Below are positions 8,673-18,054 of a stretch of 64,000 bases of DNA, one piece after another (the first letter of the stretch is position 1; each line of letters begins with the position of its first letter). A model generated the notes under the pieces. The model was not told the origin of the DNA, did no database searches, and worked only from the letters and a program-made list of their open reading frames with translations. The stretch is taken from positions 1 to 64,000 of the forward strand of contig WSYJ01000015.1 of NCBI GenBank assembly GCA_020186115.1, written 5' to 3'. Made by a program: the position numbers and the translations under genes. Source of the DNA: Histomonas meleagridis (taxonomy: Eukaryota > Parabasalia > Tritrichomonadida > Dientamoebidae).

Positions 8673-11075
8673 ATGGAGCCTGTAATACCTCTCGACCAAT
8701 TCCAAGTTTTAATACAAATTTTTCTAACTTCGCCATCTGAACAAGAACGCCATGAAGCCGAGAAGATTATTACCTTATGGCAACAATCACCAGCATCTAT
8801 TCAATCCTCTCTTCAAATTATTTCATCATTAACAGACTCAAATATTTGTTTTATTGCAGGTGGATGCATAAGGTATTCTATACGTTATAATTTTCGTATT
8901 TTTAGTTTTGAAAATTTGTCACAAATTGTTCTCCTTCTTTTGGAAAAAATTAGGCAAAGTCCAGACAGAATAAATTCTCCTGAAAACAAATTGTATCTTA
9001 TTATAATTTGTGACATTTGTCTTCTTTGCAATCAGTTAATTCAGTCTACACTTGAATCACTTCCACCAAATCTGATCATATTGTTTTTTAAAATTCTCCT
9101 TGAAGAGGCCAACTTACCATTTGTTCAAAAATATGACACCAATAGAGTATTTAAAAACACGCTTAACCAATTATGTCCATTTATTATTTCCACATTGAAT
9201 GGAAACGAAGTATCCAAAGATTGGCTCGATCTTTACTATCTAGTTTTTCAACGGTATGAAAACACGGATATCTTATATCCTTTACTTCCTAAAATATCTA
9301 ATGTTATTAACAATCCAGATTTTTCAGCAGAACTTTTTACACTTTTTTTTGACACGTTTTCTTCATTAGTTTCTGATAGTCCATCTTTCCCAACTTTTTT
9401 AGAAGCTATAATAATGATGTCATTACAGCTATGTTCAGCACATATGGAATATTCAGTGCCACTTTTTGGTGCATTTTTCAATTATGACACCGACTTTTTC
9501 TATGACGATACACGTGTTAAAACCACTTTTCAGCTTATTGAAATTTTCTTACGGATTTTGCCAACTCTTTTAAATGAAGAAAACATTTTTGATACATGTG
9601 AAAATTTCTCAAAATTTATAATAGAGTATCCTAATTTAGAAATAACGTTACCATATATTTTCCAATTTTTAAACATATTAATTCAATCTGTTCACCAAAA
9701 TCAATCATATTATATCTATTCTAATTTAAAAAATATATTTTATTCAATCACGAATACAATTGATTTTAATCAACCACCTCAATCACAAATGATGAATCAA
9801 TTCATATTTAATCAAGAACCATCTGAAGGATTTTATTTGTTTCTTCAAAGTTTCGCGAAACTTCAGTCATCTCCGTATTTAGCGATTCAAATGTTAAACA
9901 AATTATTTGAAATGCAAAATCTACCTAAAAATTCATTAGGATTTATTCAAAAAATTGCAAATCAAGAGTATATAATTCCATATTTACATCAAATAATACA
10001 AACACTTCTATATTTATTCCCTCAAATGCAATATGAAGTAAGTTCTACATTAAAAACAATAACTTTATTTTGCACTAAAGAAATGATTCCATTCTTTGAA
10101 AGCCTTTTTAATGTGTTTTCAAGTAATATATTAAAATTTGAGTTAAATACTCAAGCAATGATCATATTAATGTTCCTTAAACTTTCAGAAGAAAGTAATA
10201 ATGTTTCCATTTTACCATTTATTCAAGAAGTAATGCTACAAAACACTCAAAATGCTGTTAATTCAATGGATGAAATCATAATTGAGAGGCTTTGTTTGTT
10301 TTTGATAAAAATCGCAGAAAATTCAATCGCTCAATACAGCAAAGAATTCAAAGGTTTATTTTTTACACCGGCGTTTGTGAAAATTTTTGAAATTTTAACA
10401 CCAATAATGATTGTAAATAATGAAAACATGCTTAATAGCTATTGTGATTTGTTTAATTGTTTGATTAAGTGTGATTTAATTGATTATTCATTGCCTTTTA
10501 ATTGGATTAATGTAATTCTCCCACATCATCCATTACCAAAACATTTTGAAATATTACGAATGATGAAAGCTATGCCAACTGAAACTATTCTTCAATTCAT
10601 TTTATCACAAACAAGTGAACAAAATAGTGATTTATTAATATGCATGATCCAATATCTGACTGAAATTTTCCCAAAAATTGAATCATTTTGGACAATTATT
10701 CCATTTCCTTTTATGCTGAATTTTTTTAATTCTTCATGGGATGTAAGAAACGCTCTTATAAAGTTCTTTGCGACTTCATTCTTTTCTCCTGAATCAAAAG
10801 AAATAATTCCAATTGTTGTTCAAGCAATCCTTACTAATTTTATGAATAATGATCTGTTTAATGTATCAAATCAACAAACAGCAATCGAATTATTTATACA
10901 AATGAAAGAAAATAATCAAAACCCAAATTGTATTTTCGAAATATTCACAAAAATGTATCCTAGGCCAACACCTGCTGGACAAAGTTTCATTGAAGAGTTA
11001 GCTAAGGCAAAGAAGCTCACAGCCAAACTTTGTGAAAGCATTAGGACTCACATACAATTTAATTTAAGTTCATAA
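8673..11075 (+). CDS. Importin-beta/exportin-like karyopherin (HEAT repeats)
   Basis: An 800-aa all-helical protein. Its start has the importin-beta N-terminal pattern: F-L-T-S-P-S-E-Q-E-R-H-E-A-E-K-I-I-T-L-W-Q, followed by the second helix pair with S-N-I-C-F-I-A-G-G-C-I-R-Y-S-I. The rest is leucine-rich helical repeats without low-complexity inserts, as in HEAT superhelices. Such proteins bind Ran-GTP through the N-terminal repeats and carry cargo through the nuclear pore. I cannot assign a subfamily; transportin-3/importin-13 and exportins are all possible. The ATG at 8673 is the first of the frame and gives the complete N-terminal motif. Confidence 0.7.
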   Translation: MEPVIPLDQFQVLIQIFLTSPSEQERHEAEKIITLWQQSPASIQSSLQIISSLTDSNICFIAGGCIRYSIRYNFRIFSFENLSQIVLLLLEKIRQSPDRINSPENKLYLIIICDICLLCNQLIQSTLESLPPNLIILFFKILLEEANLPFVQKYDTNRVFKNTLNQLCPFIISTLNGNEVSKDWLDLYYLVFQRYENTDILYPLLPKISNVINNPDFSAELFTLFFDTFSSLVSDSPSFPTFLEAIIMMSLQLCSAHMEYSVPLFGAFFNYDTDFFYDDTRVKTTFQLIEIFLRILPTLLNEENIFDTCENFSKFIIEYPNLEITLPYIFQFLNILIQSVHQNQSYYIYSNLKNIFYSITNTIDFNQPPQSQMMNQFIFNQEPSEGFYLFLQSFAKLQSSPYLAIQMLNKLFEMQNLPKNSLGFIQKIANQEYIIPYLHQIIQTLLYLFPQMQYEVSSTLKTITLFCTKEMIPFFESLFNVFSSNILKFELNTQAMIILMFLKLSEESNNVSILPFIQEVMLQNTQNAVNSMDEIIIERLCLFLIKIAENSIAQYSKEFKGLFFTPAFVKIFEILTPIMIVNNENMLNSYCDLFNCLIKCDLIDYSLPFNWINVILPHHPLPKHFEILRMMKAMPTETILQFILSQTSEQNSDLLICMIQYLTEIFPKIESFWTIIPFPFMLNFFNSSWDVRNALIKFFATSFFSPESKEIIPIVVQAILTNFMNNDLFNVSNQQTAIELFIQMKENNQNPNCIFEIFTKMYPRPTPAGQSFIEELAKAKKLTAKLCESIRTHIQFNLSS

Positions 11076-11170
11076 AAATAGATTTTGTTAGAAACCGTTT
11101 GATTTTGAATAAAATTGAATATATCGTTTTACAGCAAACAAAAAGTTGTCACAAAATAACAGTTTTTTAT

Positions 11171-11803
11171 TCATTCGAAAAACCGAACTTTCTCGACTCG
11201 ACGGCGATTTTCAAGAGCTTCTAAATGATTGTTTCGTTGTTGCTGAATGAAACGTATGTGATTTTGATCTCTTGCTTTTGTATCTGTGTCAACTTCTGAT
11301 ACATATTTTTGAAATTGAGATTCGTTTTTCCTCAAATATTCGTATTTGTTCTGTCTAAAATTTGCTTGTTTAATTTTGTCTTGCTTTGCATTTGGAGATT
11401 GCAAAAAGGATGTTAAATATGCTTCTGATTTAAGTGGAGATAAAGATGTATTAGGATCTGGATGTGATATCCATGATGTGCTATACGAATATGGCGTGTT
11501 TTGATGTCGAGTATTTGGTTTTATTGATGAAGAAGCAAATGTAATTGTTGATGGATCTACATCTTTACCTCCATTGAACATATTTACACGATTTCGTTCT
11601 AACTGATCTGTTCTGCAATCAATGATTGGACAATTTATTTTCATTTGTAAAGGTCGTAAATTTCCTTCTTGGGATTGTCGAGATGAAACAGTTTGTTTAT
11701 TAAGAGGAGTATGATAATTTACCTGATCAAATGTAAGGTGTGGTGAAGATTGTGGTATTTCTCTTATTCGTGGTTCTCTTCTAGAAAAAGGTAATTGATC
11801 CAT
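11171..11803 (-). CDS. Hypothetical basic protein with charged C-terminal helix
   Basis: A 210-aa product rich in S, P, Q and N, predicted mostly disordered. Its last about 65 residues form a charged helix (K-Y-E-Y-L-R-K-N-E-S-Q-F ... E-A-L-E-N-R-R-R-V-E-K-V-R-F-F-E). I do not recognise a family. Short proteins of this style occur among microtubule- or flagellum-associated factors, but nothing here proves that. It converges with the importin-like gene, whose stop is 95 bp away. Confidence 0.6.
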   Translation of the reverse strand: MDQLPFSRREPRIREIPQSSPHLTFDQVNYHTPLNKQTVSSRQSQEGNLRPLQMKINCPIIDCRTDQLERNRVNMFNGGKDVDPSTITFASSSIKPNTRHQNTPYSYSTSWISHPDPNTSLSPLKSEAYLTSFLQSPNAKQDKIKQANFRQNKYEYLRKNESQFQKYVSEVDTDTKARDQNHIRFIQQQRNNHLEALENRRRVEKVRFFE

Positions 11804-12049
11804 TTAGAAGAGAAATATAACGTACAATGCACTTTTTTGTAAATTGAGTTGAGCACTCAAACAAAAAATCCATTATCTCATTAATTACACTAATAATATC
11901 TCATAACAACGCGAGGGTAAAGAAAAAAAAAGATAGAATCTGTACGTTTATTAATATCAAATATTTTTAATTTAATTTATAATTTTTGAAAAAAAATTAA
12001 AACACTTCAAACTAAATGCAAAGCTTTGTTGTGTTTTGCGTTAATATTT
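11804..12049. other. Short AT-rich spacer
   Basis: About 245 bp between two minus-strand genes, with A-rich runs and no recognisable feature. It probably contains the promoter of the 11171-11803 gene. Confidence 0.5.
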
Positions 12050-12310
12050 CTATGAATCAGGATATGCATTATTGAGGAAGAAAACAAGAAATGGAATCCA
12101 GAACAGCAAACTAAATATATAAACAGGTATAGCTGCAATCCAAAGTTGCGATGGTAAAAATGGAACAAGTGATGGGAAAAAAATCCATAATATGATAATA
12201 ATTGGAATAATAAAAGAAAATAATAAAATCCAAAACCCGAATTCACCATATATCTCCTTCTGTTTTAGATCATACCTTCTGTGATTTATTTCGTTATTTT
12301 GCAATTTCAT
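12050..12310 (-). CDS. PIG-P-like small membrane protein (GPI GlcNAc-transferase accessory subunit)
   Basis: An 86-aa protein with two membrane helices. E-I-Y-G-E-F-G-F-W precedes helix 1, which is followed by I-L-W-I-F-F-P-S. Helix 2 starts Q-L-W-I-A-A-I-P-V-Y-I-F and ends F-F-L-N-N. This matches the PIG-P domain plan: I-Y-G-F, helix, W-A-F-I-P, loop, Y-W-A-V-A-L-P-V-Y, helix, F-G-I-N. PIG-P is a small subunit of the ER complex that makes GlcNAc-PI, the first step of GPI-anchor synthesis. The C-terminal extension of animal PIG-P is absent. Other two-helix ER proteins of DPM2/DPM3 type are the main alternative. Confidence 0.6.
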   Translation of the reverse strand: MKLQNNEINHRRYDLKQKEIYGEFGFWILLFSFIIPIIIILWIFFPSLVPFLPSQLWIAAIPVYIFSLLFWIPFLVFFLNNAYPDS

Positions 12311-12674
12311 TCCAAAAAACTATTTTTTCGAGTTTGGGAAATTTAACAAACTTTGTTCGGCTTTTTTTAAAATAGAAAATCAAAAAATTTTATGAAACAA
12401 CAGCATCATTTTCTCTTTAAAACCAACAATGCTAAACCCTCATTAGTTCTTTGCATTTATGTTAAATTTTATGAGATATTTTTATACATCATTAAAAACA
12501 TCATTAATGATTTTTTAAACTTATTTCTTTATTTTGTGATAAGAAGTTATATTGAATAATACAAAAAAGAAATAATGAGTGATAACTAAATAAAATGAAG
12601 TCAAGGTTATGAATTAGAACCTACAAGACCAACAAAAATCGAAATTTCACTATCTTTGTTTAGGTTCAAGAAAG
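12311..12674. other. Divergent intergenic region
   Basis: 364 bp between the divergent PIG-P-like and Nup155-like genes. It is AT-rich with TTAAA-type runs. I see no GGGGCACC box here, and nothing I can name beyond the implied promoters. Confidence 0.5.
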
Positions 12675-15530
12675 ATGAGCAAAGTGCAGAACAGAATTAA
12701 TCTACAAATTCAAAAGGATGTACTATTGCCATCATTCTTTAATGAAATATCAGAAGATTATGAATCAAAAGTTTCATATTGTAGACCAAGTCTCCCAGAT
12801 GAAATTGCAACCATAATCAATTTAGCAGCATTTCCACGAAACATAGCAAAGTATGCAACGAATGATCAAGACGCTCAAACCTCTGAGTCTCAATCAAATG
12901 AAAATGATTCTAATAATAATGAAAAGCAAGATTATATTCCAAAACATATTGTTTATGGTTGCATTTCTGAAATCGAACGTTATTATTGTATCATTGAGAA
13001 TCAACTTTTTTTATGGAAAGTTGAAAACACCGAAGAATATCAACAGTTAATTGAAGAAGATCCCATAATTACATCTGTTTCCATTATGTCTGTTAGTCCA
13101 AATCTCCCACCATTTTATCCTGCAGCACGTTTTGTACTAGCAGTCTCCACATCTCATTATATCAAATTTTTCATAATTAATTCTTCAACCATCGATTTTA
13201 ATTTTTCATATAAAGTTAACATTGACTTTCCATCATTTTGCATGATACCAGGTAACAATGGAACATTAATAATCAGTTCAGATCGAGGTAACATCTACAT
13301 ATATGACTTTGATACAGACAACTTTGTCCTTAAGGGAAGCACCAAACGCTTTTTCCGGTCCATTAAACAATTTTTATTTGGTGATGTCACCACTAATTAT
13401 TGCGACATGACTTTAGATAGTAGTGGGACCATATTATCCGTTATTGATGAAAACAATTCATTACATTTTTATAATATTTCATATGAAAACTATAGTTTTA
13501 CACATTTAAATTGTTCTATTCCTGATGAATATGAATTTGTATCAGTTAGTTATTTACCATTTGAATGCATTTCTAACATCATTGGCTTTTGTAAAGATGG
13601 CCGACGAATATTATTTGGTTTTGAGACCAATTCCATATTAAACTTAGAAATTAAATCAATAATACCACCACCATCTGAGTTTACCGGCCATCAATTACAA
13701 TATGGCTATACGACAATGGGAATCACCACATTATTTTGTAATGATATAATCATAATAATGCGTGCACAACGAAGTGATTTATTACATCATTTTTATGAGT
13801 TTGTAATTCCTATTGAAAACATTGGTAATGTTTTGTCGTATGGATTTAGTTTTTTAGATTTCGAATTAGATGATCCATATTTATGGCAACATACACAAGA
13901 GCCACCTATAGCTTATGTATTAACTACTAAAGGAAGTTATAAATTCCAATTTAGTACACCTTGTCAATCACTTTATAGGTTCTTAATGCCTAATGAAAGT
14001 TATGATTTACGATATGGGATTAATAATTTGGTTACTAATTTCTTATTAAATGAAACATCAATCTCGAAACATTATTTCGAGTTATTTGATAATTTAAATG
14101 AAACCGCAGTTAATATAATATTATTATGTTCTTATTACCCGAATAATTCTAAATGGATATTATCAATAATGTCACAATACTTTAATAAGAAAATAACTAA
14201 ATATGAATATGAAAACAAAATCACTGAAGGATTTTATATCCGTGTTTCAAGATTATTATCGAAAGTAATGTACCAACCGATATTCATTAAATATAATAGT
14301 AAAAAGAATCAAGAAAAATGGATGATCAATCAAAACTTTATTAACTTATCGAAAGTTGGAATATTTCATTTACATAATATTGAAGATTTCATACAACAAT
14401 ATTTGGAGATTAAACAATCATCAATAACATTTATAACTAAAGAACAAAAAGTTTCATATGAAAATGAAAAAGAAGAATTAAATGAACTTTATGATTATAT
14501 CCTTAAACTTAATGATGTTTTTACTTTCTTTGGCTTTTTATCGCAACAAAAAAAGATTTTAATTACTGAAATTATTAAAAGATTATTAACTGATAAAAGT
14601 TATGAATATTTATTCAAAGATATTAACTTAGAGACGCAATTGTTTTATAAATATGATATTAATAATATAATTGATATAATGCAAAAGATTTCATTCAAAA
14701 TATTTACAAGTGTTAAACAAACTGATCCAAATATTCAACGTCAAGTTGAAACTCTTGCACAAAATATCGTTGAACATTGTCCGACATTATTTAAAGTTAA
14801 TAATCGTTTGATTAATTCAGCGATGACATTTATAATACCTGACACCGAAAAAGAAAACAATGAAACTGATGAAAATGATAATAATGATGACAACAACAAA
14901 CAAAAAATATTTTCTGTTTCTTTGTGTACAAATATATTCATACAATATATATCACAAATTACGAAAGAAGATTTACATCGAATTTGTGAATATTTAATAA
15001 CAAATAAAGAATATAAAGCAGTGATAGATATAATAATAGCGAAAGTTACAAACATAGATAAATATCATCGAGCATTAAAATGGTATAAAAAAGGTTCAAA
15101 TGAAATAGATATAAAAGGAAAAAACATTTTTAAAGAAGTATATGAAACGTATTCAATACTTTTCGATATAATTAAGAACGAAAATGGCTTGAAAATGATA
15201 TTAAACACAAAAGATGAATTAATGCATTTGATAATATATCAAAGAATTATCGACGAAAATGACGAAAAGAAATTACTCGATTTGCAAAGTGTTTACATCG
15301 ACGATTTCATTATGAAGGAGGCAAGGAGTTTGTACTGGAAGAGACTGATCAAGCAGCATAAGGTGATGGAGGCAATCGAAGAATTGATGTTCATCGCAGA
15401 AAACGCTGAAGATGTGGAAAAGGAGAAGAAATTGGAGTGGCTGGAAATAGCAAAGAAATACGCAGTCAGCCAAAACGCACATGAAAAAATTAGAAAAATA
15501 GATGAACTTTACGCAATTATTAATAAATAA
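12675..15530 (+). CDS. Nup155/Nup170-type nucleoporin
   Basis: A 951-aa protein with an N-terminal beta-propeller region (to about residue 450) and a helical C-terminal half. Family cues are G-N-I-Y-I-Y-D-F-D in the propeller (compare G-V-I-Q-V-Y-D-L) and, in the helical part, an A-V-I-D-I-I-I-A-K-V then W-Y-K-K-G stretch and D-E-L-M-H-L-I-I-Y-Q-R-I-I. The last lines up with D-E-L-F-S-I-A-L-Y-N-W-L-I of Nup155. It would be an inner-ring scaffold of the nuclear pore. It is shorter than the about 1390-aa animal protein, and the C-terminal solenoid appears curtailed. An acidic N/D/E-rich insertion lies near residue 730. The importin-like gene lies upstream, but nothing indicates co-regulation. 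Confidence 0.65.
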   Translation: MSKVQNRINLQIQKDVLLPSFFNEISEDYESKVSYCRPSLPDEIATIINLAAFPRNIAKYATNDQDAQTSESQSNENDSNNNEKQDYIPKHIVYGCISEIERYYCIIENQLFLWKVENTEEYQQLIEEDPIITSVSIMSVSPNLPPFYPAARFVLAVSTSHYIKFFIINSSTIDFNFSYKVNIDFPSFCMIPGNNGTLIISSDRGNIYIYDFDTDNFVLKGSTKRFFRSIKQFLFGDVTTNYCDMTLDSSGTILSVIDENNSLHFYNISYENYSFTHLNCSIPDEYEFVSVSYLPFECISNIIGFCKDGRRILFGFETNSILNLEIKSIIPPPSEFTGHQLQYGYTTMGITTLFCNDIIIIMRAQRSDLLHHFYEFVIPIENIGNVLSYGFSFLDFELDDPYLWQHTQEPPIAYVLTTKGSYKFQFSTPCQSLYRFLMPNESYDLRYGINNLVTNFLLNETSISKHYFELFDNLNETAVNIILLCSYYPNNSKWILSIMSQYFNKKITKYEYENKITEGFYIRVSRLLSKVMYQPIFIKYNSKKNQEKWMINQNFINLSKVGIFHLHNIEDFIQQYLEIKQSSITFITKEQKVSYENEKEELNELYDYILKLNDVFTFFGFLSQQKKILITEIIKRLLTDKSYEYLFKDINLETQLFYKYDINNIIDIMQKISFKIFTSVKQTDPNIQRQVETLAQNIVEHCPTLFKVNNRLINSAMTFIIPDTEKENNETDENDNNDDNNKQKIFSVSLCTNIFIQYISQITKEDLHRICEYLITNKEYKAVIDIIIAKVTNIDKYHRALKWYKKGSNEIDIKGKNIFKEVYETYSILFDIIKNENGLKMILNTKDELMHLIIYQRIIDENDEKKLLDLQSVYIDDFIMKEARSLYWKRLIKQHKVMEAIEELMFIAENAEDVEKEKKLEWLEIAKKYAVSQNAHEKIRKIDELYAIINK

Positions 15531-15571
15531 ACAAATAAAATGAATTAAATTTTGGTTTAACAATTTGTGAA

Positions 15572-15625
15572 ATGGATAAATCAAATGGAAATCTTTATGC
15601 TGTAAAGATGAGAATTGATTACTGA
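15572..15625 (+). other. Possible relic of a protein-kinase N-lobe
   Basis: A short reading E-M-D-K-S-N-G-N-L-Y-A-V-K-M-R-I-D-Y ending in TGA looks like the beta2-beta3 region of a protein kinase, including the A-V-K lysine. No glycine loop or further kinase sequence is visible, so it is either a relic or chance. The rest of 15531-15933 shows no gene. Confidence 0.2.
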
Positions 15626-15933
15626 ATCAAATTGTTTTGTACTTGTGTTTACTAAAAAATATTATTTAAATGATTCTGTTTATAAAAACATTACATTAAT
15701 TAAATTATTACTCAATGTGTGCATATATTTTTGAAGAAACTTTCGTTAGTGTAAAAAATCCTTTGGCAAACGATAGACAAATCAAATGATCAGATAAAAC
15801 TGTTCTCTCCTGCAAAGAAACTCATGAATGCGCATTTTTGAATAATTTACAACTCATTTGGTAGTTACAAAACATATCAAATAAAACATTTTCTTAAAAG
15901 TTTTTTTATTTTCGCTTAAAATATTAACAATAT

Positions 15934-17514
15934 TTATTTTTTCATCAACTTCTCCCAAAACTCTGGATTTTTAGGATAAAGTGGTGTTGTAGAAAGGCCA
16001 CCGAATATTGGCGGCAAGTTAATTCGTGCTGAGAATTTGTACCCTTTGACGTCATATTTAATCAGATCGTTAACATCTTTGAAATTTTCGTTAGTCATTG
16101 ATAACCGAAATTCTTCATCTTCCAAGCATAGCCATAGCGAAGGAGCTCTTTCCATTGTGGATTTTTCAACGAAAGATTGCCCATCGAAATCACCAAATAA
16201 TTGTGAATATGCATGAAAGTTCAAAAAGGCTAAGAAGCATTCGTTAAACTCAAAGGCCGTTGGATTTAAAACCATTAATTGGTATACAGCGTCTATAAAT
16301 TGAGAAAATATTGGTGATGATTCATCTAACTTTGAATGTGGAACGTAATTACATCTCATATGGAACATATGTCCTGCATCGATCCAATCTTTTTGGATTA
16401 AGTCTTTCATTCCTTGGAATGTTCGAGAATAAGGATCAACAATTAATTGCACAATTGAAGATACTTGTGCTGTTCGATCCCATCCATCAGAACAATGGAC
16501 AAGAACAGCAATATTCTTCTTTAATTTGGAAATTATTAACGCTGAACCTTTGATCAGTTGTAAAATCAGGGCGCCCCAATCTTTGAATGGATCGTCATAA
16601 CCGTTTTCAAAACCGTATTGCATTGTTAGGTAATACTCTCGAACTTTGTGAATGTTGGGTATGCACAAGAATTTAAAGGTGGAATCATCATAATGACTCT
16701 TGGATTCATAACCGCCACCAGTAAATTGATTTGCAAAAGCATTAAGTTTTGGTCGACAATCAATTATTGCAAATTTACGACCAGCTCGAACGGCTTCAAA
16801 AAACTTGACATCGTATGGATTGGATGAACCTATAAAACCAGTTAATGGTTGAGCAGACCTTAATAATGGGGCTTTGTTTTTGGGATATACAAATGAAAGT
16901 GCCGGAACTCGTTGACGTGATCGAAATTCAGATACCTTAATAATAAGCTCGCGATTGGTTGTGGGTGGGATAAGGAAAATGTGTGGATATGTTGGGCAAA
17001 AATCATTATTGATGAAATCCCATTGAGAATCATTCGCCAATCGATCAAGCCATTTCTCATCTGGAACCCATACATCTGTAGGAAGTTTTAGGACATTCTC
17101 AATAAGTCCATCTATGGTCTTAGTAAAACCTTCCACAAGGTTATCAGCTGATTTTGGAAATGTTACATGGACAACCGATAATGTGGAAGTTTTAATGCTA
17201 ACAATAAGGTCACCATTTTTGGTAGTTCTTTTTTTCTTTTTGTAAGATACAATATTTTTCAACGGTATAGTATAATCTTGAACTGCTTTTGTCCACTCAT
17301 TAAAGGCAAAACGGAGTGCCCAGTTGGTAGCGAATAAAAATACATCACCATGAGAAATATGATGGTAATAATGGAAAAATCTTATTTCTTCTTCTGGCAA
17401 TAAAGTAAAACGAGATCTTAAAGACTCAGCCATTTCAGGGGAACTTGCATTAGCTGACTTTAAATGAAGTCCAGCAAAAACGGTCGTGCTTTGGCTTTTT
17501 TGTGGAATCGACAT
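15934..17514 (-). CDS. Myotubularin-family phosphoinositide 3-phosphatase
   Basis: A 526-aa protein with a GRAM/PH-like N-terminal domain (about residues 20-150: F-F-H-Y-Y-H-H-I-S-H-G-D-V-F-L-F), then the myotubularin phosphatase fold. The catalytic loop V-H-C-S-D-G-W-D-R-T holds the C-x5-R signature with Cys at about residue 341, so the enzyme should be active. These enzymes remove the 3-phosphate from PI3P and PI(3,5)P2 on endosomes. The C-terminal coiled coil and FYVE domain of some relatives are absent. I chose ATG 17514 because the longer frame has only a TTG upstream. It fits with the other endolysosomal genes of the window. Confidence 0.93.
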   Translation of the reverse strand: MSIPQKSQSTTVFAGLHLKSANASSPEMAESLRSRFTLLPEEEIRFFHYYHHISHGDVFLFATNWALRFAFNEWTKAVQDYTIPLKNIVSYKKKKRTTKNGDLIVSIKTSTLSVVHVTFPKSADNLVEGFTKTIDGLIENVLKLPTDVWVPDEKWLDRLANDSQWDFINNDFCPTYPHIFLIPPTTNRELIIKVSEFRSRQRVPALSFVYPKNKAPLLRSAQPLTGFIGSSNPYDVKFFEAVRAGRKFAIIDCRPKLNAFANQFTGGGYESKSHYDDSTFKFLCIPNIHKVREYYLTMQYGFENGYDDPFKDWGALILQLIKGSALIISKLKKNIAVLVHCSDGWDRTAQVSSIVQLIVDPYSRTFQGMKDLIQKDWIDAGHMFHMRCNYVPHSKLDESSPIFSQFIDAVYQLMVLNPTAFEFNECFLAFLNFHAYSQLFGDFDGQSFVEKSTMERAPSLWLCLEDEEFRLSMTNENFKDVNDLIKYDVKGYKFSARINLPPIFGGLSTTPLYPKNPEFWEKLMKK

Positions 17515-18054
17515 TTGGCTTTGAGCAGAACCAAAAAAAAGTTGACAAACGGAACAAACAAAATTGTTAATTAACAAAATTCAGATAAATCCGATTAAAA
17601 TTCTTTCAAAAAGCACAAAACTCATTGAATTTTTTTATACAGGAAAAAACAATGTAAAGTATACTAAAAGTGAAAGAGAAATTTTTCTTCTTGAAAAAAA
17701 TCGTGATAAATTCATAATAACAAGGATATTATCAATTTTTATTTTATTTCGATATATTTTGGTTGATTTTTGGAATAATGTATTAGTTAAAATAATCTCC
17801 AAACATATGGAATTGCAAAATTCCTTCCCCAAAAAACCGACAATACGATGGAATTCAAAAATTGATTTGAATACATTTAAAATTGAGTTTTCATAATTGA
17901 AAATTGCGCTTTCACCGAAAAATAAAGTACAGAATTTGTCATGGTGTAAACTGTCCGTCAACAAATCATAAAATGTCATTTTCCTTCCAACACATTTAAA
18001 CTATACTTATTATAATAGCAAAAAAATTGACATTTTATTAGTAATATCTATGAC
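17515..18054. other. Intergenic region without a convincing gene
   Basis: Two overlapping open frames on opposite strands cross this AT-rich stretch. Neither has a family signature, and they disagree in strand, so I treat it as the promoter of the myotubularin gene plus the 3' flank of the kinase gene. Confidence 0.5.

Noticed and set aside
17564..17979. Overlapping frames on both strands between myotubularin and the kinase
   Set aside because: AT-rich, no family signature, and the two strands contradict each other.
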